A stretch of DNA of 64,000 nt, taken from positions 3,286,001-3,350,000 of the forward strand of contig NZ_CP118615.1 of the NCBI RefSeq assembly GCF_028993575.1, given 5' to 3'. The translations under genes and the position numbers were made by a program. Below are positions 37,555 through 49,690 of this stretch, piece after piece. Origin of the DNA: Micromonospora cathayae. Lineage in GTDB: Bacteria; Actinomycetota; Actinomycetes; Mycobacteriales; Micromonosporaceae. Position 1 is the stretch's first letter; each line of letters starts with the position of its first letter. The notes under the pieces are model-generated. The model was given only the letters and a program-made list of their open reading frames with translations, was not told the origin of the DNA and did not search any database.

Positions 37555-39119
37555 GTGGCGGGGTAGCTGTTGTAGTCGGGGAAGTTGCCGTAGAGGCGTC
37601 CCTCGCCGCCGACCGTGACGGCCTGTACCAGCAGGTCGCCGCCGACGAAGGCGCCCTTCCACGAGGCACCCCGGCCGCCGAACGGCTCCTCGCGGTCGCC
37701 CCGGGAGCGCGGCTTGTTGATGCCGACCTTGAACGCCTGCAGGTCCACCGCCAGCTTCCCGGCCAGTTCCTCGTCGTCGCAGGCCAGGCTGGCGACCAGC
37801 GCGCCGTTGGAGGCGTTCATCGCGGCGAGCAGTTCGTCGGTGGTGTCCACCACCACGATGGTGTCGACCGGGCCGAACGGCTCGGCGTGCATCAGCCGGG
37901 ACCGGCCGGGCGGGGCGAGCAGCACCGACGGGGCCACGTACGCCGAGGTGTCCTGTGCGTCGAGGAACGGCGCACCGTCCAGCTTGCCCCGGTACAGCGG
38001 GATCGCGCCACCCCGGACCGCCTCGTCGACCTTGCGGCGCAGCTCGTCGGCCTTGGCACCGCTGATCAGCGGGCCGAAGTCCAGCTCGGGCAGCGGGTCG
38101 CCGGCGGACCAGTCGTCGGACACGGCGAGTGGGTGGCCGAAGCGGACCGAGGAGACCACCGGCAGGTACATCGCCAGGAACTCGTCGACCAGGTCCCGCT
38201 GCACGACGAAGCGCGGGTACGCGGTGCAGCGCTGCTTGCCGTACTCGAAGCCCTTCTTCAGGTGCTTGGCGAGCATGTCCCACTGGGAGAAGTTCCAGAT
38301 GCCCCAGGCGTTGAGGCCCTCCTGCTCGATGAAGTGGCGCTTGTCGGAGTCGAGCAGCGCGGCGGCGACCTTGCCGCCGTTGGAGCGCCCGCCGACGAAG
38401 GCCACCGCGCCGATCTCGGGTGCCCGGACGAGCACCTCGGACAGTTCCTCGCCGCCGCCGGAGACCAGGGTGGCGGGCAGGCCGGCGCGGCGCATCAGCG
38501 CGTGGGCGACGGTGAGGCAGACCGCCCCGCCCTGCGAGGGGGTCTTGGCGATGACCGCGTTGCCGGCGAGCAACTGGACCAGTTCGGCGTGGACCAGCAC
38601 GCTCATCGGGTAGTTCCAGCTGGCGATGTTGCTGACCGGGCCGGGCAGCGGTTCGCGTCCGTCGGCGAGCATCCGGTCGATCTCGTCGACGTACCAGCGG
38701 ACGCCGTCCAGGGCCCGGTCCACGTCGGCGCAGGCCAGCCGCCACGGCTTGCCGATCTCCCAGACCAGCAGCAGGGCGAGCAGGTCGCGGTGGGCGGTGA
38801 GCGCGTCGAGCGCGTCGTTGACCTTGGCCTTCCGCTCGGCGAGGGGGGTGTCGGCCCAGGTGCGGTGTGCGGCGGCGGAGAAGGCGACCGCGGCGCTGGC
38901 GGTGGCGGCGTCCAGGCGGGGCAGGTTGACCAGGACGGTGTTGTCGACCGGGGTGCGGACCGGGCTGGGGGTGCCGGCCGAGGCCCAGTCGCCCTGGATC
39001 AGGTTGCGCAGGGTGACGGTGCCGTCCGCGTCGGCGGCGTCGAACGCCTCGGGGGTGGCCTGGACGGCGCGGGCCAGGGTGTCGGCCCAGGCGGTGCCAT
39101 CGGCGAGTCGTAGAGCCAT
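37551..39119 (-). CDS. Aldehyde dehydrogenase family protein with atypical active-site motif
   Basis: 522 residues from ATG 39119 (GAGGAG upstream). NAD(P)-dependent aldehyde dehydrogenase fold: NIASWNYPMSVLVHAELVQLL, AGNAVIAKTPSQGG, FVGGRSNGGKVAAALL. The general base Glu is in FIEQEGLNAWGIW instead of the usual ELGGKNP, and the catalytic Cys is in YGKQRCTAYPRFVV. The late EPFGPVDTIVVVDT and GINKPRSRGDREEPFGGRG motifs fit. The replacement of the ELGG motif marks a divergent branch whose substrate I cannot name. Confidence 0.88.
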   Translation of the reverse strand: MALRLADGTAWADTLARAVQATPEAFDAADADGTVTLRNLIQGDWASAGTPSPVRTPVDNTVLVNLPRLDAATASAAVAFSAAAHRTWADTPLAERKAKVNDALDALTAHRDLLALLLVWEIGKPWRLACADVDRALDGVRWYVDEIDRMLADGREPLPGPVSNIASWNYPMSVLVHAELVQLLAGNAVIAKTPSQGGAVCLTVAHALMRRAGLPATLVSGGGEELSEVLVRAPEIGAVAFVGGRSNGGKVAAALLDSDKRHFIEQEGLNAWGIWNFSQWDMLAKHLKKGFEYGKQRCTAYPRFVVQRDLVDEFLAMYLPVVSSVRFGHPLAVSDDWSAGDPLPELDFGPLISGAKADELRRKVDEAVRGGAIPLYRGKLDGAPFLDAQDTSAYVAPSVLLAPPGRSRLMHAEPFGPVDTIVVVDTTDELLAAMNASNGALVASLACDDEELAGKLAVDLQAFKVGINKPRSRGDREEPFGGRGASWKGAFVGGDLLVQAVTVGGEGRLYGNFPDYNSYPAT

Positions 39120-39697
39120 CGCGATCTCCTCAGGGTCATCCAGTGGAGCGGCGGCATCGACGGCACCGCTGGGCGTACTGTCCCGTGCCCGGAACACCGG
39201 CGGCAACAGTACGTTCGTATGCCAGGATGGTCGTCCACTGTCGAGGGCCGGTCGAGCCGCCCCTTTGCCTCGTGCATCTCGCCGCTGAGCTGCACTTACG
39301 TCGCCACTATATCGCAGTTCATCGATAATGTGATTCAGCTTGACTTGACGGGAAAGCGTTTTCCTGGTCGTCTCGGTCGGTCCCCGACGTCGGCCGGTCG
39401 CCCGAAGGCCACCCGGACCGGGCAGGCCGCGGCCCTGGTCGTCCGAACGCCAACCGGCCGTGCGAACCCGCCGCCTGGTCGTGCGGACGGTGCCTGGTCG
39501 TGCCGGCGGCTACCGGACGGGCGGACCGCCGCCCGGTAGCAAGAGCCGCCGCCTGGTCGGGCGAGCGGCGTCGCGGTCGGGCGAGCGGCGCCCCGGCCGG
39601 GCGGGCTACGGTCGGGCGCGCGAACGCCGACCGGCCGTCGGGCGAGGCCCGGCGGCCGGTCGGGGTGCGAGGAGCGACAGTCGGTACGCCGACCGGG
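39120..39697. other. 578-bp intergenic region with AT-rich island and GC-rich repeats
   Basis: No credible gene on either strand. From about 39290 to 39364 the sequence is strikingly AT-rich for this genome and holds promoter-like and palindromic elements (see 39306-39364). From about 39370 to 39690 it is G/C-rich with repeated fragments such as GGTCGGGCGAGCGGCG and CCTGGTCG. Open frames running through it on the plus strand are artefacts of base composition. Confidence 0.7.
39306..39364 (-). promoter_or_regulatory. Candidate promoter/operator island upstream of the aldehyde dehydrogenase
   Basis: On the minus strand TATAGT (39311-39306) is a good -10 hexamer for the gene starting at 39119, giving a leader of roughly 180 nt; no good -35 is seen. 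TATCG-N8-CGATA (39310-39327) is an inverted repeat over it. GGAAAGCGTTTTCC (39351-39364) is a 14-bp imperfect palindrome with a central CG, as in LacI-family operators. Confidence 0.5.
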
Positions 39698-40492
39698 TCA
39701 GCTCGTGAAGGTGATGTTGTCCCGACGGCGACGGAGCACCATCAGGGTCGCGCCGCCACCGATCAGGCCGACGCCGAGCAGGGCGATCGTGGTCGCCGCC
39801 GCGCCGGTGAGCGGCAGGTCGCCCCCGCCACCGCCGCCCGGAGTCTCCGATGTGGACGGGGTGACCGACTCGCCCGGGGTCGGGCTCGTCGACTCGTCGG
39901 GAGTCGGGCTGACCGACTCGTCGGGGGTGGGGCTGACCGACTCGTCCGGGGTCGGGCTGACCGACTCGTCCGGGGTCGGGCTGACCGACCCCGACGGGGT
40001 CGGGGTGGGGGTCGGGGTGGACGGAGCCGGCTCACCCGGGCAGGTGTGGCTCAGGTTGAAGTAGTCGGCCTTGCCGCTGATGGTGGCTTCGCCGGTGACC
40101 AGCGTCCAACCCGCCGGGGTGAACAGGTAGGCGTGCTTCACCTGTGCGTTCGGGCCGCCGGTGGTGTAGAAGGCGTCCGGGTACGGGTCTGCGTCGTCCG
40201 GGATCGTCACGGTGACGTCCTGCACGCCGTCGGTGAAGGTCAGCTCCAGGCCCAGGAAGTCGCCGGACTGGCTCTTGTTGCCGGGCAGGATGAAGTGCCA
40301 GCCGTCGTGGTCGTCGGGGAGGTCGGCGAACCGGGCGTCGCTGCACTTCTGGTTCTCGAACTCGCCCGCCTTGACGTCGGACTGGCGGAGTTCGGCGGTG
40401 CTGACGGCCCAGGCCGGGGTGGCGAAGGCGAGGAAGGTCGTGGCGGCGGCGGCAGAAACGACCGCGCAGGCCACGTGCCGGCGCTGCGGCAT
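39698..40492 (-). CDS. LPXTG-anchored surface protein with SPTPDESV repeats
   Basis: 264 residues from ATG 40492; GGAGGA lies 7 nt upstream. A Sec signal peptide (RRHVACAVVSAAAATTFLAFATPAWA) is followed by a beta-rich domain of about 120 residues (GWHFILPGNKSQSGDFLGLEL, FTPAGWTLVTGEATISGK), a Pro/Thr/Ser stalk with five 8-residue repeats, and a cell-wall sorting signal: LPLTG, a hydrophobic helix, then RRRRDN. A sortase would anchor it to peptidoglycan. The folded domain is unrecognised. It is transcribed away from the GH9 cellulase gene. Confidence 0.85.
   Translation of the reverse strand: MPQRRHVACAVVSAAAATTFLAFATPAWAVSTAELRQSDVKAGEFENQKCSDARFADLPDDHDGWHFILPGNKSQSGDFLGLELTFTDGVQDVTVTIPDDADPYPDAFYTTGGPNAQVKHAYLFTPAGWTLVTGEATISGKADYFNLSHTCPGEPAPSTPTPTPTPSGSVSPTPDESVSPTPDESVSPTPDESVSPTPDESTSPTPGESVTPSTSETPGGGGGGDLPLTGAAATTIALLGVGLIGGGATLMVLRRRRDNITFTS
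39867..39986. repeat. Five 24-bp tandem repeats in the LPXTG stalk
   Basis: Units start GACTCG at 39867, 39891, 39915, 39939 and 39963 with 24-bp period and encode SPTPDESV on the minus strand. The repeat number is likely to vary between strains by slippage. Confidence 0.9.
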
Positions 40493-43759
<3,267 letters not shown>

Positions 43760-43770
43760 CCAGGTCGGAG

Positions 43771-43813
43771 TCCTGGACAGTTACCGTCCTCATACGACGG
43801 TGACTGTCCAGGA
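43771..43813 (+). terminator. 18-bp stem terminator after the GH9 gene
   Basis: The arm 43771-43788 (TCCTGGACAGTTACCGTC) pairs with 43796-43813 except for one G-T wobble; loop 7 nt. It starts 12 bp after the cellulase stop codon. Confidence 0.9.
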
Positions 43814-43914
43814 TCCGGCGAACGAGCCGCCGTGGTGGCCGGCCCGGTCGGCGAGCCGGAGTGGGCCGGCGGCGTGGGGCGAGCAGACCGGCCGGCGGCG
43901 GTAGGGCGGGGTGG

Positions 43915-44217
43915 TCAGCCTTCGGTGGCGCCGTGTTCGACGCAGGACGCCCGCCAGCCGGTCGGCAGCACCTGTACCTTCATCCGGCGGCGGCAGCGCG
44001 CGCAGAACCGGGGCGGTTCCAGGTCCCGGGCCAGCCGGCACGCCTGGTGCGTTCCGGTGCCGGCCGGCTCACCGCACCGGTCACACCACGGCCCGGCTCC
44101 ACCGCCCGGCCCGGCTCCACCGCCCGGCCCGGCTCCACCGCCCGGCCCGGCTCCACCGCCCGGCCCGGCTCCACCGCCCGGCCCGGCTCCACCGCCCGGC
44201 ACCGCCACCTCACTCAT
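43915..44217 (-). CDS. bsaP: Biotin synthase auxiliary protein BsaP
   Basis: 100 residues from ATG 44217 (GTG 44226 possible), 19 bp after bioB. The C-terminal half has CDRCGEPAGTGTHQACRLAR and PPRFCARCRRRMKVQVLPTGW, then CVEHG, as in the BsaP family that actinobacterial biotin synthases need. The cysteines probably bind a metal or iron-sulfur cluster. The N-terminus carries six tandem GPGGGA units, not expected in the family core. Position downstream of bioB on the same strand supports the assignment. Confidence 0.85.
   Translation of the reverse strand: MSEVAVPGGGAGPGGGAGPGGGAGPGGGAGPGGGAGPGGGAGPWCDRCGEPAGTGTHQACRLARDLEPPRFCARCRRRMKVQVLPTGWRASCVEHGATEG
44091..44198. repeat. Six perfect 18-bp tandem repeats in bsaP
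   Basis: GCCCGGCTCCACCGCCCG is repeated six times without a change and encodes (GPGGGA) units on the minus strand. Perfect identity implies a recent or ongoing expansion. Confidence 0.95.
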
Positions 44218-44236
44218 GGTCACCACCGCGCCCGCG

Positions 44237-45232
44237 TCACAGGGTCGCGGAGAGCGCCTTGACCGGCATCTTCAGGTCGTCGAGAAGCTTGAGGTCGTCG
44301 GTAGCCGGTCGACCCAGCGTGGTGAGGTAGTTGCCGACGATCACCGCGTTGATGCCGCCCAGCAGCCCCTCCCGGGTGCCCAGGTCACCGAGGGTGATCT
44401 CCCGCCCGCCGGCGTACCGGAGGATGGTGCGCGGCATGGCCAGCCGGAACGCGGCGATGGCGCGCAGCGCGTCCCGGCCCTCGACCACCGGCCGGTCACC
44501 GAGCGGGGTGCCCGGCCGCGGGTTGAGGAAGTTCAGCGGGACCTCGTGCGGGTCCAGTTCGGCGAGCTGGGCGGCGAACTCGGCGCGCTGCTCGACCGTC
44601 TCGCCGAGGCCGAGGATACCGCCGCAGCAGACCTCCATGCCGGACTCGCGGACCATCCGCAGGGTCTCCCAGCGCTCCTCCCAGGAGTGCGTGGTGACCA
44701 CGTTCGGGAAGTACGACCGGCAGGTCTCCAGGTTGTGGTTGTACCGGTGCACACCCATCTCGACCAGCTCGTCGACCTGCTCCTGGGTGAGCATGCCCAG
44801 TGAGGCGGCGACCTGGATGTCGACCGCGTCCCGGATCGCCTTCACCCCCTCGCGCATCTGCTTCATCAGCTTCGCGTCCGGGCCCCGGACGGCGGCCACG
44901 ATGCAGAACTCGGTCGCCCCGGTCGCGGCGGTCTGCTTCGCCGCCTCGACCAGGGAGGGGATGTCCAGCCACACCGACCGTACCGGGGAGGCGAACAGGC
45001 CCGACTGCGAGCAGAAGTGGCAGTCCTCCGGGCAGCCGCCGGTCTTCAGCGAGACGATGCCCTCCACCTCGACCTCCGGCCCGCACCAGCGCATCCGTAC
45101 CTCGTGCGCGAGCTGGAGGGTGTCCGACAGGTGCTCGTCGGGCAGGGTCAGCACGGCGAGGACACCGGCCTCGTCGAGGCCGACGCCGTTCTCCAGCACC
45201 TGGGTGCGCGCCTGGTCGAGGATCTCTGGCAT
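44237..45232 (-). CDS. bioB: Biotin synthase (radical SAM)
   Basis: 331 residues from ATG 45232. Converts dethiobiotin to biotin by sulfur insertion. The radical-SAM cluster ligands are C67, C71 and C74 in [10 protein letters not shown]; later motifs include [51 protein letters not shown] and [11 protein letters not shown]. Co-directional with bsaP and divergent from bioF across 184 bp that must hold both promoters; no repressor site was recognised there. Confidence 0.96.
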   Translation of the reverse strand: MPEILDQARTQVLENGVGLDEAGVLAVLTLPDEHLSDTLQLAHEVRMRWCGPEVEVEGIVSLKTGGCPEDCHFCSQSGLFASPVRSVWLDIPSLVEAAKQTAATGATEFCIVAAVRGPDAKLMKQMREGVKAIRDAVDIQVAASLGMLTQEQVDELVEMGVHRYNHNLETCRSYFPNVVTTHSWEERWETLRMVRESGMEVCCGGILGLGETVEQRAEFAAQLAELDPHEVPLNFLNPRPGTPLGDRPVVEGRDALRAIAAFRLAMPRTILRYAGGREITLGDLGTREGLLGGINAVIVGNYLTTLGRPATDDLKLLDDLKMPVKALSATL

Positions 45233-45416
45233 GGCTCGTACCCTACAAGGCCGACCGCCGGGTCCGAATCCCCGCATGTACCGTCTCCAGCCGGGCCCGA
45301 GCCGCCCACGAAGCCGAGCCACGCCACGCCGCGCCGTCCGGTACGGGTGGTAACTTCGCCCGGCGGAACGGTCGTCGGATCGGACGGCCGGGATCGGTAC
45401 GAGCAGGGGAGTGACG

Positions 45417-46601
45417 GTGGCGGACTGGCTGGCGACGCTCGACCGCCGGGCCGAGCTGCGGGCGAGGGCCGGGCTGACCCGGCGGTTGCACCCCCGGGGC
45501 GCGGCCGACGAGGTGGTCGACCTGGCCGGCAACGACTACCTCGGCCTGTCCACACATCCCGAGGTGACCGCCGCCGCCGGTGCCGCCCTGCGGGCGTACG
45601 GGCTGGGCGCGACCGGGTCCCGGCTGGTCCGTGGCTCCACCGACGCCCACCACGCTCTCGAGGACGACCTCGCCGACTGGCTGCGGGCCGAGCGCGCCCT
45701 GCTCTTCTCCTCCGGCTACCTGGCCAACCTGGGCGCGGTGCGCGCTCTCGTGCAGCCCCGTACCCTGCTCGTCTCGGACGCGCACAACCACGCCTCGCTG
45801 ATCGACGGCTGCCGCATCTCCGGGGCGGAGACGGTGGTCGTCCCGCACGGCGACGTGGCGGCCGTGCAGGCCGTGCTGGCCGCCGCGCCGGGCCGGCCGG
45901 CGGTGGTGGTCACCGAGTCGGTCTTCTCCGTCGACGGGGACCTCGCCCCGCTCGACCGGCTGCACGCGGTCACCCGCCGGTTCGGGGCGGTGCTGCTGGT
46001 CGACGACGCGCACGCGCTCGGGGTGACCGGGCCGCAGGGTGCCGGCGGGGTGGTCGCGGCCGGGTTGGCCGGCGAGCCGGACGTGGTGGTCACCGCCACC
46101 CTCTCCAAGGCGCTCGGCGGGGCGGGCGGCGTGGTGGCCGGCCCGGCCCCGTTCGTCCGGCACCTGGTGGAGACCGGCCGGACCTTCATCTTCGACACCG
46201 CGCTTCCGCCGGCCGTGGCCGCCGGGGTCCGGGCGGCCGTCGGCCTGGCCCGGGCCGCCGACGACCTGCGGGCCGAACTGGCCGACCGGGCCACCCTCGC
46301 GGTACGCCGGCTCCGGGCGGCCGGGCTGACCGTGTCGGTGCCGGACGCGGCGGTGGTGTCGGTGACCGCGCCCGGCCCGGAGGCCGCCACGACCTGGGCG
46401 GCCCGGTGCCGGGAGCAGGGGGTGGCGGTGGGTTGTTTCCGGCCGCCGTCCACCCCGGATCCGCGCTCGCGGCTGCGGCTGACCCTCAACGCCGGGGTGC
46501 CCCGGGCCGACTTCACGCGGGCGCTGGACGTGATCGTGGCGTGCGCGCCGGTGGGCGCCACGGCTGAGCCGGGCAGCCGGGTCGCGCAGGTGGTGTCGTG
46601 A
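45417..46601 (+). CDS. bioF: 8-amino-7-oxononanoate synthase
   Basis: 394 residues. GTG 45417 is preferred over GTG 45411 because AGGGGAG is 6 nt away and family members begin MADWLA. PLP enzyme that condenses pimeloyl-thioester with alanine. Seen: [51 protein letters not shown] and the PLP lysine K231 in TLSKALGG. Overlaps bioD by four bases (GTGA). bioA is not in the window. Confidence 0.95.
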   Translation: MADWLATLDRRAELRARAGLTRRLHPRGAADEVVDLAGNDYLGLSTHPEVTAAAGAALRAYGLGATGSRLVRGSTDAHHALEDDLADWLRAERALLFSSGYLANLGAVRALVQPRTLLVSDAHNHASLIDGCRISGAETVVVPHGDVAAVQAVLAAAPGRPAVVVTESVFSVDGDLAPLDRLHAVTRRFGAVLLVDDAHALGVTGPQGAGGVVAAGLAGEPDVVVTATLSKALGGAGGVVAGPAPFVRHLVETGRTFIFDTALPPAVAAGVRAAVGLARAADDLRAELADRATLAVRRLRAAGLTVSVPDAAVVSVTAPGPEAATTWAARCREQGVAVGCFRPPSTPDPRSRLRLTLNAGVPRADFTRALDVIVACAPVGATAEPGSRVAQVVS

Positions 46602-47323
46602 GCGGGGCCTGGCGGGGGGCGGTGCTGGTCACCGGCACCGACACCGGGGTCGGCAAGACGGTGGTGACGGCGGCGGTGGCCGCCGCCGCGCAGGCCGCCG
46701 GGCTGCGGGTCGCCGTGGTCAAGCCCGGCCAGACCGGTACGGCCACCGGTGAGCCGTCGGACGTCGACAGTGTGAACCGGCTGGCCGCCCCGCTGACCGC
46801 CCGGACGTTGGCGAGCTTCCCCGACCCGCTCGCCCCGCTGACCGCCGCCCGGGTGGCCGAGCTGGAGCCGCTGGAGCTGTACACCGTCGTCGACGCGGTC
46901 CGCGAGGAGGTCGACAAGCACGACCTGGTGCTCATCGAGGGTGCCGGCGGGCTGCTGGTGCCGATGGGTGTGCGTCCGTCCGGCGAGGCGTGGACGGTGG
47001 CCGACCTGGCGGTGTCGCTCGGCGCGCCGGCCGTGGTGGTGGCCCGGGCCGGGCTGGGCACCCTGAACCACACCGCGTTGACCCTGGAGGCGCTGGACCG
47101 CCGGGCGGTACCGGCCGGGGTGGTCATCGGGGCGTGGCCGGCCGAGCCGGAGCTGGTGCACTGGGCGAACCTCAGCGAGCTGGTGCCGAACCTGGTCGGC
47201 GCGCTGCCCACCGGGGCCGGCGCGATGGACCCGGGGGTGTTCCGGCGTTCCGCGCCGGGCTGGCTCACCCCGGCCCTGTACGGGGTGCTCGACGACTGGC
47301 GGGCCTGGGCCGAGGAGATCTGA
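46598..47323 (+). CDS. bioD: Dethiobiotin synthetase
   Basis: 241 residues from GTG 46598, coupled to bioF. ATP-dependent ring closure making dethiobiotin. P-loop GTDTGVGKT at residues 13-21, VAVVKPGQTGT, DLVLIEGAGGLLVPMG and the LGTLNHTALTLEAL region are all present. Complete length for the family. With bioF and the divergent bioB it covers three of the four late biotin steps. Confidence 0.95.
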   Translation: MSGAWRGAVLVTGTDTGVGKTVVTAAVAAAAQAAGLRVAVVKPGQTGTATGEPSDVDSVNRLAAPLTARTLASFPDPLAPLTAARVAELEPLELYTVVDAVREEVDKHDLVLIEGAGGLLVPMGVRPSGEAWTVADLAVSLGAPAVVVARAGLGTLNHTALTLEALDRRAVPAGVVIGAWPAEPELVHWANLSELVPNLVGALPTGAGAMDPGVFRRSAPGWLTPALYGVLDDWRAWAEEI

Positions 47324-47370
47324 CCTTCGTCGGTGCCGGTTCCGCCGTCGGGTGGGTAGCGTCCCGGGAC

Positions 47371-49026
47371 GTGCGGGCGCTCGGGGAACGGATCGACGGC
47401 GGATGGCGGCGACTGCTCGGCGACGGGCTGCTCGGCCTGTTCCTCGCCGCGCCGTTCGGGTACGCCCGGCTGACCCCGCCGTACCACCGGTACACGGTGC
47501 CGCTGCTGGTCGGTTGGCTGCTGCTGCTCGGCGCGGCGACCGTACTGGCCTGGCGGCGACCGCTGGCGGCGCTGGTGCTGGTGGTGCTCGGCTCGTACGT
47601 GGACGGCAACTTCGTCTTCGCGATCCCGGTCTTCAGTTATCTCGTCGGCCGGCGGGCCGTCCGGGCGCTGCCCGCCGCGCTGGTGTTCGCGGCGATCGCG
47701 GCCGGTGGCACCGTGCTGAACCTGGGGCTGCTCGGCACCCGGGCGCGGACCTGGTTCCTGCTCGCCACCATCCTGATCTTCGGTGGGGTGCTGCCCTGGC
47801 TGGTCGGCCGGTACCGCCGGCAGTACCACGCGCTGCTGCGGGCCGGCTGGGAGTACGCCGAGGTGGTGCGCCGGGAGCAGCAGGGCGCGGCCGAACGGGT
47901 GATGCTGCGGGAGCGGGCCCGCATCGCCCGGGAGATGCACGACTCGCTCGGCCACGACCTGAGCCTGATCGCGTTGCGGGCCGGGGCGCTGGAGTTGGCG
48001 GCCGACCTCGATCCCCGGTACCGGACGGCGGCCGGTGAGCTGCGGGTCAGCGTGACCGCCGCGACGGAGCGGCTGAGCGGGATCGTCCGGGTGCTGCGGC
48101 CGGACGCCGGTCCGGTGCCGGTGGAACCGGCCGACGTGACGGCGCTGGTCGACGGGGCCCGACGGGCGGGGATGACGGTGCTGGTGCGGGGTGACCCCGG
48201 GGACGCCGACCTGCCGGAGCTGACCGTGGTGGCGTTGCGCGGACTGGTCCGGGAGGCGCTCACCAACGCCGCCCGGTACGCCCCGGGTGCCCGGGTCGTC
48301 CTGACGGTGCGCCGGGTGCCGGGCCGGTTCACGGTGTCCGTGGTGAACGGTCCGGGGCCGACCGGTCCGCCGGTGCCGGTCTCCACCGGCTCGGGGCTGC
48401 TGGCGTTGGGCGAGCGGGTCCGCCTGGCCGGCGGTACCCTGGCCGCCGGGCCGGAGGGCACCGGCTTCGCCGTCCGGGCCCACCTGCCCGGCGGTACCGG
48501 CGACCCCGGCCGGGAGGGGGACAGCACCGTCCCCGATCCGACGCCGGCCCTGGCGTCGGCCCGGTCACCGGCCCCGACGCCGGACCGGTCACCGGCCGGG
48601 TCACCGGCCCCGACGCCGGACCGGTCACCGGCCGGGTCGCCGGCCCTGACGCCGGACCGGCCGTCGCCCTGGGACGGGTCGCCCGGAGCGGGCCCGCCGG
48701 AGCGCTTCGGGGCCGCCCGCCGACGGCTGCGCCGGAGCCTGCTGGTCGCGGTCGGGACGCCGGTCGCGCTGGCCGGGCTGCTGGCGCTGGTCTACCACCC
48801 GTACGTCACCGCCGACGCGGTGCTCGACCCGGCGGCGTACGAGCGGATGCGCCCCGGCCAGCCGCGCGCCGACCTGGCCGGGTTGCCCCGCCGGCAGGTG
48901 GAGCCGCCCGCCGACGCCCCGGCCGGCTGCGAGTACTACACCGACGGCAACTTCCCCCTGGCCCAGCCGACCTGGCGGCTCTGCTTCCGGCAGGGTCGAC
49001 TGGTCGGCAAGGAACGGATCGACTGA
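47371..49026 (+). CDS. NarL-type sensor histidine kinase with C-terminal extension
   Basis: 551 residues from GTG 47371. Four or five N-terminal transmembrane helices; dimerisation helix with phospho-acceptor H190 in RIAREMHDSLGHDLSL (HisKA_3); HATPase with N-box LVREALTNAARYAP and GSGLLALGERVRLAGG. After residue about 385 comes an extra region: a 12-residue repeat (SPAPTPDRSPAG), a further transmembrane helix (LLVAVGTPVALAGLLALVY) and a C-terminal domain with RMRPGQPRADLAGLP and CEYYTDGNFPL. The response regulator starts one base after its stop. Confidence 0.9.
   Translation: MRALGERIDGGWRRLLGDGLLGLFLAAPFGYARLTPPYHRYTVPLLVGWLLLLGAATVLAWRRPLAALVLVVLGSYVDGNFVFAIPVFSYLVGRRAVRALPAALVFAAIAAGGTVLNLGLLGTRARTWFLLATILIFGGVLPWLVGRYRRQYHALLRAGWEYAEVVRREQQGAAERVMLRERARIAREMHDSLGHDLSLIALRAGALELAADLDPRYRTAAGELRVSVTAATERLSGIVRVLRPDAGPVPVEPADVTALVDGARRAGMTVLVRGDPGDADLPELTVVALRGLVREALTNAARYAPGARVVLTVRRVPGRFTVSVVNGPGPTGPPVPVSTGSGLLALGERVRLAGGTLAAGPEGTGFAVRAHLPGGTGDPGREGDSTVPDPTPALASARSPAPTPDRSPAGSPAPTPDRSPAGSPALTPDRPSPWDGSPGAGPPERFGAARRRLRRSLLVAVGTPVALAGLLALVYHPYVTADAVLDPAAYERMRPGQPRADLAGLPRRQVEPPADAPAGCEYYTDGNFPLAQPTWRLCFRQGRLVGKERID
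48565..48660. repeat. 36-bp tandem repeat in the histidine kinase linker
   Basis: A 36-bp unit starting TCACCGGCCCCGACGCCGGA occurs at 48565 and 48601, with a two-thirds copy at 48637, giving a Ser/Pro/Thr-rich linker between the kinase core and the extra membrane helix. Confidence 0.9.
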
Positions 49027-49686
49027 ATGATCTCCGTACTGCTCGCCGACGACGAGGCGATGATCCGCGCCGGGGTGCGGGCGATCCTCGCCACCGACCC
49101 GGGTGTCGACGTGGTCGCCGAGGCCGCCGACGGCCGGGCCGCGGTGGAACTCGTCCGTGCCCACCGGCCCCGGGTGGCGCTGCTCGACATCCGGATGCCC
49201 CGGCTGGACGGGCTGGCCGCCGCCGCCGAGATCCGTCGGCTGGTACCGGCCACGGCGGTGGTCATGCTGACCACCTTCGGCGACGACGACCACGTGGCCC
49301 GGGCGCTCGGGGACGGTGCCGCCGGTTTCCTGGTCAAGGCCGGTGACCCGCGTGAGCTGCTGGCCGGGGTCCGGGCGGTGGCCGACGGCGGGGCGTACCT
49401 GTCGCCCCGGGTGGCCCGCCGGGTGATCGAGTTGAGCGGGGCACGGATGGCCCGCCGGCCGGTGGCCCGGGACCGGGTGGCGGTGCTCACCGACCGGGAA
49501 CGGGATGTGCTGGGGCTGGTCGGGGCGGGCCTGTCCAACGCCGAGATCGCCCGCCGGCTGCACCTGGTCGAGGGCACGGTAAAGGGGTACCTGACCAGCG
49601 CCTTCACCCGGTTGGGGGTACGCAACCGGGTGCAGGCGGCGATCCTCGCGTACGAGGCGGGGTTGGTGGACGCCGATCCCCGCTAG
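49027..49686 (+). CDS. NarL/LuxR-family response regulator
   Basis: 219 residues from ATG 49027. Receiver domain with D8/D9, phosphorylation site D54 in LLDIRMP, and conserved T/K (VVMLTTFGD, GFLVKAG). C-terminal LuxR helix-turn-helix: LTDRERDVLGLVGAGLSNAEIARRL and EGTVKGYLTSAFTRLGVRNR. Cognate partner of the adjacent kinase. Targets unknown; no gene beside it is an obvious output. Confidence 0.94.
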   Translation: MISVLLADDEAMIRAGVRAILATDPGVDVVAEAADGRAAVELVRAHRPRVALLDIRMPRLDGLAAAAEIRRLVPATAVVMLTTFGDDDHVARALGDGAAGFLVKAGDPRELLAGVRAVADGGAYLSPRVARRVIELSGARMARRPVARDRVAVLTDRERDVLGLVGAGLSNAEIARRLHLVEGTVKGYLTSAFTRLGVRNRVQAAILAYEAGLVDADPR

Positions 49687-49690
49687 CGAC

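Noticed and set aside
44091..44198. Possible CRISPR-like or noncoding repeat array
   Set aside because: The six 18-bp units are contiguous without spacers and encode GPGGGA in frame within bsaP.
45233..45416. A BioQ/BirA operator between bioB and bioF
   Set aside because: I could not find a convincing palindrome matching known biotin regulator sites in this 184-bp gap.
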